Assembly (NCBI GenBank): GCA_024362935.1
Contig: JANCRA010000001.1
Span: forward strand, 53,541,501 to 53,605,500
DNA length: 64,000 bases
DNA from: Setophaga petechia
Lineage: Eukaryota; Chordata; Aves; Passeriformes; Parulidae
Direction of reading: 5' to 3'
In this document: positions 48,096 through 60,400 of the stretch, piece after piece
Position numbering within the stretch: the stretch's first letter is position 1
How the letters are laid out: each line of letters starts with the position of its first letter
Notes under the pieces: model-generated
The model's database searches: none
Told to the model about the DNA's origin: nothing
The model's input: only the letters and a program-made list of their open reading frames with translations
Program-made: the position numbers and the translations under genes

Positions 48096-49499
48096 CTACG
48101 GTAAGGGTTGTTTAATCCAAAAAGCCCTGAGCTCCAGGCACACTGCAACTGCAAAAGGTATCCCAAGGGGAGCGCAAAATCGCCACGACATCGCTGCCTC
48201 CACAGCTTTTTCTTTGGTGCCATCCCTAACCCTAGTCTGTTTTACCTGTCTAGGGCTAGAGTTAGGGTTACGCCTAGGGTTAGGGTTTTTTAAATGAGAA
48301 AGGCTTGAGCTCCAGGAACAATTGAGCTGGCAAAGGCATCCCAAGGGGATCGAAAAAGTGCAACAACATGGCTGCCTCCCCACATTTTTCCTTGGGACTG
48401 TCCCTAACCCTAGGCAGATTGACCAGTTTAGGGGTTAGGGTTACGCCTAGGGTAAGGGTTTTTAAATCCAGAAAGCCCTGAGCTCCAGGCACGCTGCAAC
48501 TGCAAAAGGTATCCCAAGGGGAGCGCAAAAGCAACACAACATGGCTGCCTCCACAGCTTTTTCTTTGGTGCCATCCCTAACCCTAGGCTGATTTACCTGT
48601 CTAGGGCTAGGGTTACGGTTAAGCCTAGGGTTAGGGTTTTTTAAATGAGAAAGGCTTGAGCTCCAGACACAATTCAGCTGGCAAAGGCATCCCAAGGGGA
48701 TCGAAAAAGTGCCACAACATGGCTGCCTCCGCACATTTTTCCTTGGGACCGTCCCTAACCCTAGGCTGATTGACCAGTTTAGTAGTTAGGGTTACGCCTA
48801 GGGTAAGGGTTGTTTAATCCAGAAAGCCCTGAGCTCCAGGCACACTGCAACTGCAAAAGGTATCCCAAGGGGAGCGCAAAAGCGCCACATCATGGCTGCC
48901 TCCACAGCTTTTTCTTTGCTGCCATCCCTAACCCTAGGCTGATTTACCTGTCTAGGGCTAGGGTTAGGGTTACGCCTAGGGTTAGGGTTTTTTAAATGAG
49001 AAAGGCTTGAGCTCCAGACACAATTCAGCTGGCAAAGGCATCCCAAGGGGATCGAAAAAGTGCCACAACATGGCTGCCTCCGCCCATTTTTCCTTGGGAC
49101 CGACCCTAACCCTAGGCTGATTGACCAGTTTAGTAGTTAGGGTTAGGCCTAGGGTAAGGGTTTTTTAATCCAGAAAGCCCTGAGCTCCAGGCACACTGCA
49201 ACTGCAGATGGTATCCCATGGGGAGCGCAAAAGCGCCGCGACATGGCTGCCTCCACAGCTTTTTCTTTGGTGCCATCCCTAACCCTAGGCTGATTTACCT
49301 GTCTAGGGCTAGGGTTAGGGTTACGCCTAGGGTTAGGGTTTTTTAAATGAGAAAGGCTTGAGCTCCAGACACAATTCAGCTGGCAAAGGCATCCCAAGGG
49401 GATCGAAAAAGTGCAAAAACATGGCTGCCTCCGCACATTTTTCCTTGGGACCGTCCCTAACCCTAGGCTGATTGACCAGTTTAGGGGTTAGGGTTACGC

Positions 49500-49672
49500 C
49501 TAGGGTAAGGGTTTTTTAATCCAGAAAGCCCTGAGCTCCAGGCACACTGCAACTGCAAAAGGTATCCCAAGGGGAGCGCAAAAGCAACACAACATGGCTG
49601 CCTCCGCACATTTTTCCTTGGGACCGTCCCTAACCCTAGGCTGATTGACCAGTTTAGTAGTTAGGGTTACGC
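49500..49672 (+). repeat. 173-bp B/A hybrid half-unit, second copy
   Basis: This has the same length, the same GCAACACAAC class and the same switch from B to A within ACATGGCTGCCTCC (about 49592-49605) as the unit at 47923. It lies 1577 bp downstream (four units plus one hybrid). Both hybrids are followed by an AATCGCCACGAC/CTAGTCTG B half. A single loss followed by duplication explains this better than two independent events. Confidence 0.9.
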
Positions 49673-50723
49673 CTACGGTAAGGGTTGTTTAATCCAAAAA
49701 GCCCTGAGCTCCAGGCACACTGCAACTGCAAAAGGTATCCCAAGGGGAGCGCAAAATCGCCACGACATCGCTGCCTCCACAGCTTTTTCTTTGGTGCCAT
49801 CCCTAACCCTAGTCTGTTTTACCTGTCTAGGGCTAGAGTTAGGGTTACGCCTAGGGTTAGGGTTTTTTAAATGAGAAAGGCTTGAGCTCCAGACACAATT
49901 CAGCTGGCAAAGGTATCCCAAGGGGATCGAAAAAGTGCACAACATGGCTGCCTCCGCACATTTTTCCTTGGGACCGTCCCTAACCCTAGGCTGATTGACC
50001 AGTTTAGGGGTTAGGGTTACGCCTAGGGTAAGGGTTGTTTAATCCAGAAAGCCCTGAGCTCCAGGCACACTGCAACTGCAAAAGGTATCCCAAGGGGAGC
50101 GCAAAAGCGCCACATCATGGCTGCCTCCACAGCTTTTTCTTTGCTGCCATCCCTAACCCTAGGCTGATTTACCTGTCTAGGGCTAGGGTTAGGGTTACGC
50201 CTAGGGTTAGGGTTTTTTAAATGAGAAAGGCTTGAGCTCCAGACACAATTCAGCTGGCAAAGGCATCCCAAGGGGATCGAAAACGTGCAACAACATGGCT
50301 GCCTCCCCACATTTTTCCTTGGGACCGTCCCTAACCCTAGGCTGATTGACCAGTTTAGTAGTTAGGGTTACGCCTACGGTAAGGGTTGTTTAATCCAAAA
50401 AGCCCTGAGCTCCAGGCACACTGCAACTGCAAAAGGTATCCCAAGGGGAGCGCAAAATCGCCACGACATCGCTGCCTCCACAGCTTTTTCTTTGGTGCCA
50501 TCCCTAACCCTAGTCTGTTTTACCTGTCTAGGGCTAGAGTTAGGGTTACGCCTAGGGTTAGGGTTTTTTAAATGAGAAAGGCTTGAGCTCCAGACACAAT
50601 TCAGCTGGCAAAGGCATCCCAAGGGGATCGAAAAAGTGCACAACATGGCTGCCTCCGCACATTTTTCCTTGGGACCGTCCCTAACCCTAGGCTGATCGAC
50701 CAGTTTAGTAGTTAGGGTTACGC

Positions 50724-51074
50724 CTAGGGTAAGGGTTTTTTAATCCAGAAAGCCCTGAGCTCCAGGCACACTGCAACTGCAAAAGGTATCCCAAGGGGAG
50801 CGCAAAAGCTCCCTAACATGGCTGCATCCACAGCTTTTTCTTTGGTGCCATCCCTAACCCTAGGCTGATTTACCTGTCTAGGGCTAGGGTTAGGGTTACG
50901 CCTAGGGTTAGGGTTTTTTAAATGAGAAAGGCTTGAATTCGAGACACAATTCAGCTGGCAAAGACATCCCAAGGGGATCGAAAAAGTGCCACAACATGGC
51001 TGCCTCCGCACATTTTTCCTTGGGACCGTCCCTAACCCTAGGCTGATTGACCTGTTTTGGGGTTAGGGTTACGC
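50724..51074 (+). repeat. Unusually diverged single unit with EcoRI site
   Basis: The unit keeps the 351-bp length but has a cluster of private substitutions: GCTCCCTAACATGG in place of the usual GCGCC or GCAAC segment (near 50808), GCTGCATCC (50821), CTTGAATTCGAGACAC replacing CTTGAGCTCCAGACAC (50933), and AAGACATCCC (50961). This destroys the SacI site of the A half and creates GAATTC, which I did not notice elsewhere in the window. It may have come from a distant part of the array. Confidence 0.8.
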
Positions 51075-51425
51075 CAAGGGTAAGGGTTGTTTAATCCAAA
51101 AAGCCCTGAGCTCCAGGCACACTGCAACTGCAAAAGGTATCCCAAGGGGAGCGCAAAAGCGCCGCGACATGGCTGCCTCCACAGCTTTTTCTTTGGTGCC
51201 ATCCCTAACCCTAGGCTGATTTACCTGTCTAGGGCTAGGGTTAGGGTTACGCCTAGGGTTAGGGTTTTTTAAATGAGAAAGGCTTGAGCTCCAGACACAA
51301 TTCAGCTGGCAAAGGCATCCCAAGGGGATCGAAAAAGTGCCACAACATGGCTGCCTCCGCACATTTTTCCTTGGGACCGTCCCTAACCCTAGGCTGATTG
51401 ACCTGTTTTGGGGTTAGGGTTACGT

Positions 51426-54400
51426 CTAGGGTAAGGGTTATTTAATCCAAAAAGCCCTGAGCTCCAGGCACACTGCAACTGCAAAAGGTATCCCAAGGGG
51501 AGCGCAAAAGCGCCACGACATCGCTGCCTCCACAGCTTTTTCTTTGGTGCCATCCCTAACCCTAGGCTGATTTACCTGTCTAGGGCTAGGGTTAGGGTTA
51601 CGCCTAGGGTTAGGGTTTTTTAAATGAGAAAGGCTTGAGCTCCAGACACAATTCAGCTGGCAAAGGCATCCCAAGGGGATCGAAAACGTGTAACAACATG
51701 GCTGCCTCCGCACATTTTTCCTTGGGACCGTCCCTAACCCTAGGCTGATTGACCTGTTTTGGGGTAAGGGTTACGCCTAGGGTAAGGGTTTTTTAATCCA
51801 AAAAGCCCTGAGCTCCAGGCACACTGCAGCTGCAAAAGGTATCCCAAGGGGAGCGCAAAAGCAACACAACATGGCTGCCTCCACAGCTTTTTCTTTGGTG
51901 CCATCCCTAACCCTAGGCTGATTTACCTGTCTAGGGCTAGGGTTAGGGTTAAGCCTAGGGTTAGGGTTTTTTAAATGAGAAAGACTTGAGCTCCAGACAC
52001 AATTCAGCTGGCAAAGGCATCCCAAGGGGATCGAAAAAGTGCCACAACATGGCTGCCTCCCCACATTTTTCCTTGGGACCGTCCCTAACCCTAGGCTGAT
52101 TGACCAGTTTAGTAGTTAGGGTTACGCCTAGGGTAAGGGTTTTTTAATCCAGAAAGCCCTGAGCTCCAGGCACACTGCAACTGCAAAAGGTATCCCAAGG
52201 GGAGCGCAAAAGCGCCGCGACATGGCTGCCTCCACAGCTTTTTCTTTGGTGCCATCCCTAACCCTAGGCTGATTTACCTGTCTAGGGCTAGGGTTAGGGT
52301 TACGCCTAGGGTTAGGGTTTTTTAAATGAGAAAGGCTTGAGCTCCAGACACAATTCAGCTGGCAAAGGCATCCCAAGGGGATCGAAAAAGTGCCACAACA
52401 TGGCTGCCTCCGCCCATTTTTCCTTGGGACCGTCCCTAACCCTAGGCTTATTGACCTGTTTTGGGGTTAGGGTTACGTCCAGGGTAAGGGTTGTTTAATC
52501 CAAAAAGCCCTGAGCTCCAGGCACACTGCAACTGCAAAAGGTATCCCAAGGGGAGCGCAAAAGCGCCACGATATCGCTGCCTCCACAGCTTTTTCTTTGG
52601 TGCCATCCCTAACCCTAGGCTGATTTACCTGTCTAGGGCTAGGGTTAGGGTTACGCCTAGGGTTAGGGTTTTTTAAATGAGAAAGGCTTGAGCTCCAGAC
52701 ACAATTCAGCTGGCAAAGGCATCCCAAGGGGATCGAAAACGTGCAACAACATGGCTGCCTCCGCCCATTTTTCCTTGGGACCGTCCCTAACCCTAGGCTG
52801 ATTGACCTGTTTTGGGGTTAGGGTTACGCCTAGGGTAAGGGTTGTTTAATCCAAAAAGCCCTGAGCTCCAGGCACACTGCAACTGCAAAAGGTATCCCAA
52901 GGGGAGCGCAAAAGCGCCGCGACATGGCTGCCTCCACAGCTTTTTCTTTGGTGCCATCCCTAACCCTAGGCTGATTTACCTGTCTAGGGCTAAGGTTAGG
53001 GTTACGCCTAGGGTTAGGGTTTTTGAAATGAGAAAGGCTTGAGCTCCAGACACAATTCAGCAGGCAAAGGCATCCCAAGGGGATCGAAAAAGTGCCACAA
53101 CATGGCTGCCTCCGCCCATTTTTCCTTGGGACCGTCCCTAACCCTAGGCTGATTGACCTGTTTTGGGGTTAGGGTTACGTCTAGGGTAAGGGTTGTTTAA
53201 TCCAAAAAGCCCTGAGCTCCAGGCACACTGCAACTGCAAAAGGTATCCCAAGGGGAGCGCAAAAGCGCCACAACATGGCTGCCTCCACAGCTTTTTCTTT
53301 GGTGCCATCCCTAACCCTAGGCTGATTTACCTGTCTAGGGCTAGGGTTAGGGTTAAGCCTAGGGTTAGGGTTTTTTAAATGAGAAAGACTTGAGCTCCAG
53401 ACACAATTCAGCTGGCAAAGGCATCCCAAGGGGATCGAAAAAGTGCCACAACATGGCTGCCTCCGCACATTTTTCCTTGGGACCGTCCCTAACCCTAGGC
53501 TGATTGACCAGTTTAGGGGTTAGGGTTACGCCTAGGGTAAGGGTTTTTTAATCCAGAAAGCCCTGAGCTCCAGGCACACTGCAGCTGCAAAAGGTTTCCC
53601 AAGGGGAGCGCAAAAGCGCCGCAACATGGCTGCCTCCACAGCTTTTTCTTTGGTGCCATCCCTAACCCTAGGCTGATTTACCTGTCTAGGGCTAGGGTTA
53701 CGGTTACGCCTAGGGTTAGGGTTTTTTAAATGAGAAAGGCTTGAGCTCCAGACACAATTCAGCTGGCAAAGGCATCCCAAGGGGATCGAAAAAGTGCCAC
53801 AACATGGCTGCCTCCGCACATTTTTCCTTGGGACCGTCCCTAACCCTAGGCTGATTGACCAGTTTAGTAGTTAGGGTTACGCCTAAGGTAAGGGTTGTTT
53901 AATCCAAAAAGCCCTGAGCTCCAGGCACACTGCAACTGCAAAAGGTATCCCATGGGGAGCGCAAAAGCGCCGCGACATGGCTGCCTCCACAGCTTTTTCT
54001 TTGGTGCCATCCCTAACCCTAGGCTGATTTACCTGTCTAGGGCTAGGGTTAGGGTTACGCCTAGGGTTAGGGTTTTTTAAATGAGAAAGGCTTGAGCTCC
54101 AGACACAATTCAGCTGGCAAAGGCATCCCAAGGGGATCGAAAAAGTGCCACAACATGGCTGCCTCCGCACATTTTTCCTTGCGACCGTCCCTAACCCTAG
54201 GCTGATTGACCAGTTTAGTAGTTAGGGTTACGCCTAGGGTAAGGGTTTTTTAATCCAGAAAGCTCTGAGCTCCAGGCACACTGCAACTGCAAAAGGTATC
54301 CCAAGGGGAGCGCAAAAGCGCCACGACATCGCTGCCTCCACAGATTTTTCTTTGGTGCCATCCCTAACCCTAGTCTGTTTTACCTGTCTAGGGCTAGAGT

Positions 54401-57400
54401 TAGGGTTACGCCTAGGGTTAGGGTTTTTTAAATGAGAAAGGCTTGAGCTCCAGACACAATTCAGCTGGCCAAGGTATCCCAAGGGGATCGAAAAAGTGCC
54501 ACAACATGGCTGCCTCCCCACATTTTTCCTTGGGACCGTCCCTAACCCTAGGCTGATTGACCAGTTTAGTAGTTAGGGTTACGCCTAGGGTAAGGGTTTT
54601 TTAATCCAGAAAGCCCTGAGCTCCAGGCACACTGCAACTGCAAAAGGTATCCCAAGGGGAGCGCAAAAGCGCCACATCATGGCTGCCTCCACAGCTTTTT
54701 CTTTGCTGCCATCCCTAACCCTAGGCTGATTTACCTGTCTAGGGCTAGGGTTAGGGTTACGCCTAGGGTTAGGGTTTTTTAAATGAGAAAGGCTTGAGCT
54801 CCAGACACAATTCAGCAGGCAAAGGCATCCCAAGGGGATCAAAAAAGTGCCACAACATGGCTGCCTCCGCCCATTTTTCCTTGGGACCGTCCCTAACCCT
54901 AGGCTGATTGACCTGTTTTGGGGTTAGGGTTACGTCTAGGGTAAGGGTTGTTTAATCCAAAAAGCCCTGAGCTCCAGGCACACTGCAACTGCAAAAGGTA
55001 TCCCAAGGGGAGCGCAAAAGCGCCACGACATCGCTGCCTCCACAGCTTTTTCTTTGGTGCCATCCCTAACCATAGGCTGATTTACCTGTCTAGGGCTAGG
55101 GTTAGGGTTACGCCTAGGGTTAGGGTTTTTTAAATGAGAAAGGCTTGAGCTCCAGACACAATTCAGCTGGCAAAGGCATCCCAAGGGGATCGAAAACGTG
55201 CAACAACATGGCTGCCTCCGCACATTTTTCCTTGGGACCGTCCCTAACCCTAGGCTGATTGACCTGTTTTGGGGTTTGGGTTACGCCTAGGGTGAGGGTT
55301 TTTTAATGCAAAAAGCCCTGAGCTCCAGGCACACTGCAACTGCAAAAGGTATCCCAAGGGGAGCGCAAAAGCAACACAACATGGCTGCCTCCACAGCTTT
55401 TTCTTTGGTGCCATCCCTAACCCTAGGCTGATTTACCTGTCTAGGGCTAGGGTTAGGGTTAAGCCTAGGGTTAGGGTTTTTTAAATGAGAAAGACTTGAG
55501 CTCCAGACACAATTCAGCTGGCAAAGGCATCCCAAGGGGATCGAAAAAGTGCCACAACATGGCTGCCTCCGCACATTTTTCCTTGCGACCGTCCCTAACC
55601 CTAGGCTGATTGACCAGTTTAGGGGTTAGGGTTACGCCTAGGGTAAGGGTTTTTTAATCCAGAAAGCCCTGAGCTCCAGGCACACTGCAGCTGCAAAAGG
55701 TATCCCAAGGGGAGCGCAAAAGCACCACAACATGGCTGCCTCCACAGCTTTTTCTTTGGTGCCATCCCTAACCCTAGGCTGATTTACCTGTCTAGGGCTA
55801 GGGTTAGGGTTACGCCTAGGGTTAGGGTTTTTTAAATGAGAAAGGCTTGAGCTCCAGACACAATTCAGCTGGCAAAGGCATCCCAAGGGGATCGAAAAAG
55901 TGCCACAACATGGCTGCCTCCGCACATTTTTCCTTGGGACCGTCCCTAACCCTAGGCTGATTGACCAGTTTAGTAGTTAGGGTTACGCCTAGGGTAAGGG
56001 TTTTTTAATCCAGAAAGCCCTGAGCTCCAGGCACACTGCAACTGCAAAAGGTATCCCATGGGGAGCGCAAAAGCGCCGCGACATGGCTGCCTCCACAGCT
56101 TTTTCTTTGGTGCCATCCCTAACCCTAGGCTGATTTACCTGTCTAGGGCTAGGGTTAGGGTTACGCCTAGGGTTAGGGTTTTTTAAATGAGAAAGGCTTG
56201 AGCTCCAGACACAATTCAGCAGGCAAAGGCATCCCAAGGGGATCGAAAAAGTGCCACAACATGGCTGCCTCCGCCCATTTTTCCTTGGGACCGTCCCTAA
56301 CCCTAGGCTGATTGACCAGTTTAGTAGTTAGGGTTACGCCTAGGGTAAGGGTTGTTTAATCCAAAAAGCCCTGAGCTCCAGGCACACTGCAACTGCAAAA
56401 GGTATCCCAAGGGGAGCGCAAAATCGCCACGACATCGCTGCCTCCACAGCTTTTTCTTTGCTGCCATCCCTAACCCTAGGCTGATTTACCTGTCTAGGGC
56501 TAGGGTTAGGGTTACGCCTAGGGTTAGGGTTTTTTAAATGAGAAAGGCTTGAGCTCCAGACACAATTCAGCTGGCAAAGGCATCCCAAGGGGATCGAAAA
56601 AGTGCCACAACATGGCTGCCTCCGCCCATTTTTCCTTGGGACCGTCCCTAACCCTAGGCTTATTGACCTGTTTTGGGGTTAGGGTTACGTCCAGGGTAAG
56701 GGTTGTTTAATCCAAAAAGCCCTGAGCTCCAGGCACACTGCAACTGCAAAAGGTATCCCAAGGGGAGCGTAAAAGCGCCACGACATCGCTGCCTCCACAG
56801 CTTTTTCTTTGGTGCCATCCCTAACCCTAGGCTGATTTACCTGTCTAGGGCTAGGGTTAGGGTTACGCCTAGGGTTAGGGTTTTTTAAATGAGAAAGGCT
56901 TGAGCTCCAGACACAATTCAGCTGGCAAAGGCATCCCAAGGGGATCGAAAACGTGCAACAACATGGCTGCCTCCGCCCATTTTTCCTTGGGACCGTCCCT
57001 AACCCTAGGCTGATTGACCTGTTTTGGGGTTAGGGTTACGCCTAGGGTAAGGGTTGTTTAATCCAAAAAGCCCTGAGCTCCAGGCACACTGCAACTGCAA
57101 AAGGTATCCCAAGGGGAGCGCAAAAGCGCCGCGACATGGCTGCCTCCACAGCTTTTTCTTTGGTGCCATCCCTAACCCTAGGCTGATTTACCTGTCTAGG
57201 GCTAAGGTTAGGGTTACGCCTAGGGTTAGGGTTTTTGAAATGAGAAAGGCTTGAGCTCCAGACACAATTCAGCAGGCAAAGGCATCCCAAGGGGATCGAA
57301 AACGTGCAACAACATGGCTGCCTCCGCACATTTTTCCTTGGGACCGTCCCTAACCCTAGGCTGATTGACCAGTTTAGTAGTTAGGGTTACGCCTAGGGTG

Positions 57401-60400
57401 AGGGTTTTTTAATCCAAAAAGCCCTGAGCTCCAGGCACACTGCAACTGCAAAAGGTATCCCAAGGGGAGCGCAAAAGCAACACAACATGGCTGCCTCCAC
57501 AGCTTTTTCTTTGGTGCCATCCCTAACCCTAGGCTGATTTACCTGTCTAGGGCTAGGGTTAGGGTTAAGCCTAGGGTTAGGGTTTTTTAAATGAGAAAGA
57601 CTTGAGCTCCAGACACAATTCAGCTGGCAAAGGCATCCCAAGGGGATCGAAAAAGTGCCACAACATGGCTGCCTCCCCACATTTTTCCTTGCGACCGTCC
57701 CTAACCCTAGGCTGATTGACCAGTTTAGGGGTTAGGGTTACGCCTAGGGTAAGGGTTTTTTAATCCAGAAAGCCCTGAGCTCCAGGCACACTGCAGCTGC
57801 AAAAGGTATCCCAAGGGGAGCGCAAAAGCACCACAACATGGCTGCCTCCACAGCTTTTTCTTTGGTGCCATCCCTAACCCTAGGCTGATTTACCTGTCTA
57901 GGGCTAGGGTTAGGGTTACGCCTAGGGTTAGGGTTTTTTAAATGAGAAAGGTTTGAGCTCCAGACACAATTCAGCTGGCAAAGGTATCCCAAGGGGATCG
58001 AAAAAGTGCCACAACATGGCTGCCTCCGCACATTTTTCCTTGGGACCGTCCCTAACCCTAGGCTGATTGACCAGTTTAGTAGTTAGGGTTACGCCTAGGG
58101 TAAGGGTTTTTTAATCCAGAAAGCCCTGAGCTCCAGGCACACTGCAACTGCAAAAGGTATCCCATGGGGAGCGCAAAAGCGCCGCGACATGGCTGCCTCC
58201 ACAGCTTTTTCTTTGGTGCCATCCCTAACCCTAGGCTGATTTACCTGTCTAGGGCTAGGGTTAGGGTTACGCCTAGGGTTAGGGTTTTTTAAATGAGAAA
58301 GGCTTGAGCTCCAGACACAATTCAGCAGGCAAAGGCATCCCAAGGGGATCGAAAAAGTGCCACAACATGGCTGCCTCCGCCCATTTTTCCTTGGGACCGT
58401 CCCTAACCCTAGGCTGATTGACCTGTTTTGGGGTTAGGGTTACGTCTAGGGTAAGGGTTGTTTAATCCAAAAAGCCCTGAGCTCCAGGCACACTGCAACT
58501 GCAAAAGGTATCCCAAGGGGAGCGCAAAAGCGCCACGACATCGCTGCCTCCACAGCTTTTTCTTTGGTGCCATCCCTAACCATAGGCTGATTTACCTGTC
58601 TAGGGCTAGGGTTAGGGTTAAGCCTAGGGTTAGGGTTTTTTAAATGAGAAAGACTTGAGCTCCAGACACAATTCAGCTGGCAAAGGCATCCCAAGGGGAT
58701 CGAAAAAGTGCCACAACATGGCTGCCTCCGCACATTTTTCCTTGGGACCGTCCCTAACCCTAGGCTGATTGACCTGTTTTGGGGTTAGGGTTACGCCTAG
58801 GGTGAGGGTTTTTTAATCCAGAAAGCCCTGAGCTCCAGGCACACTGCAACTGCAAAAGGTATCCCAAGGGGAGCGCAAAAGCACCACAACATGGCTGCCT
58901 CCACAGCTTTTTCTTTGCTGCCATCCCTAACCCTAGGCTGATTTACCTGTCTAGGGCTAGGGTTAGGGTTACGCCTAGGGTTAGGGTTTTTGAAATGAGA
59001 AAGGCTTGAGCTCCAGACACAATTCAGCTGGCAAAGGCATCCCAAGGGGATCGAAAAAGTGCCACAACATGGCTGCCTCCGCACATTTTTCCTTGGGACC
59101 GTCCCTAACCCTAGGCTGATTGACCAGTTTAGTAGTTAGGGTTACGCCTAGGGTAAGGGTTGTTTAATCCAGAAAGCCCTGAGCTACAGGCACACTGCAA
59201 CTGCAAAAGGTATCCCATGGGGAGCGCAAAAGCGCCGCGACATGGCTGCCTCCACAGCTTTTTCTTTGGTGCCATCCCTAACCCTAGGCTGATTTACCTG
59301 TCTAGGGCTAGGGTTAGGGTTACGCCTAGGGTTAGGGTTTTTTAAATGAGAAAGGCTTGAGCTCCAGACACAATTCAGCAGGCAAAGGCATCCCAAGGGG
59401 ATCGAAAAAGTGCCACAACATGGCTGCCTCCGCCCATTTTTCCTTGGGACCGTCCCTAACCCTAGGCTGATTGACCTGTTTTGGGGTTAGGGTTACGTCT
59501 AGGGTAAGGGTTGTTTAATCCAAAAAGCCCTGAGCTCCAGGCACACTGCAACTGCAAAAGGTATCCCAAGGGGAGCGCAAAAGCGCCACGACATCGCTGC
59601 CTCCACAGCTTTTTCTTTGGTGCCATCCCTAACCATAGGCTGATTTACCTGTCTAGGGCTAGGGTTAGGGTTACGCCTAGGGTTAGGGTTTTTTAAATGA
59701 GAAAGGCTTGAGCTCCAGACACAATTCAGCTGGCAAAGGCATCCCAAGGGGATCGAAAACGTGCAACAACATGGCTGCCTCCGCACATTTTTCCTTGGGA
59801 CCGTCCCTAACCCTAAGCTGATTGACCTGTTTTGGGGTTAGGGTTACGCCTAGGGTGAGGGTTTTTTAATCCAAAAAGCCCTGAGCTCCAGGCACACTGC
59901 AACTGCAAAAGGTATCCCAAGGGGAGCGCAAAAGCGCCACATCATGGCTGCCTCCACAGCTTTTTCTTTGGTGCCATCCCTAACCCTAGGCTGATTTACC
60001 TGTCTAGGGCTAGGGTTAGGGTTACGCCTAGGGTTAGGGTTTTTTAAATGAGAAAGGCTTGAGCTCCAGACACAATTCAGCTGGCAAAGGCATCCCAAGG
60101 GGATCGAAAAAGTGCCACAACATGGCTGCCTCCGCACATTTTTCCTTGGGACCGTCCCTAACCCTAGGCTGATTGACCAGTTTAGTAGTTAGGGTTACGC
60201 CTAGGGTAAGGGTTTTTTAATCCAGAAAGCCCTGAGCTCCAGGCACACTGCAACTGCAAAAGGTATCCCAAGGGGAGCGCAAAAGCGCCGCGACATGGCT
60301 GCCTCCACAGCTTTTTCTTTGGTGCCATCCCTAACCCTAGGCTGATTTACCTGTCTAGGGCTAGGGTTAGGGTTACGCCTAGGGTTAGGGTTTTTTAAAT

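Larger units (their letters stand above)
47221..51425 (+). repeat. Rearranged block containing two half-unit losses
   Basis: Unit types from the six-unit family are shuffled here. The AATCGCCACGAC/CTAGTCTG type occurs three times (48096, 49673, 50374), and CACATCATGG units lie at 48798 and 50023. Two 173-bp hybrids (47923, 49500) and two 350-bp GTGCACAAC units (49673, 50374) fall within 2.8 kb. Private changes cluster: GGTTATAGTTAAGCC (47387), GGGACTGTCC and GGCAGATTGACC (48390-48425), CTGCAGATGG (49203), GTGCAAAAACATGG (49410), and GCTGATCGACC (50691). Confidence 0.8.

Noticed and set aside
47923..49672. Two independent deletion events at the half-unit hybrids
   Set aside because: The two hybrids share class, breakpoint and following unit type, so one event followed by duplication is the simpler reading.
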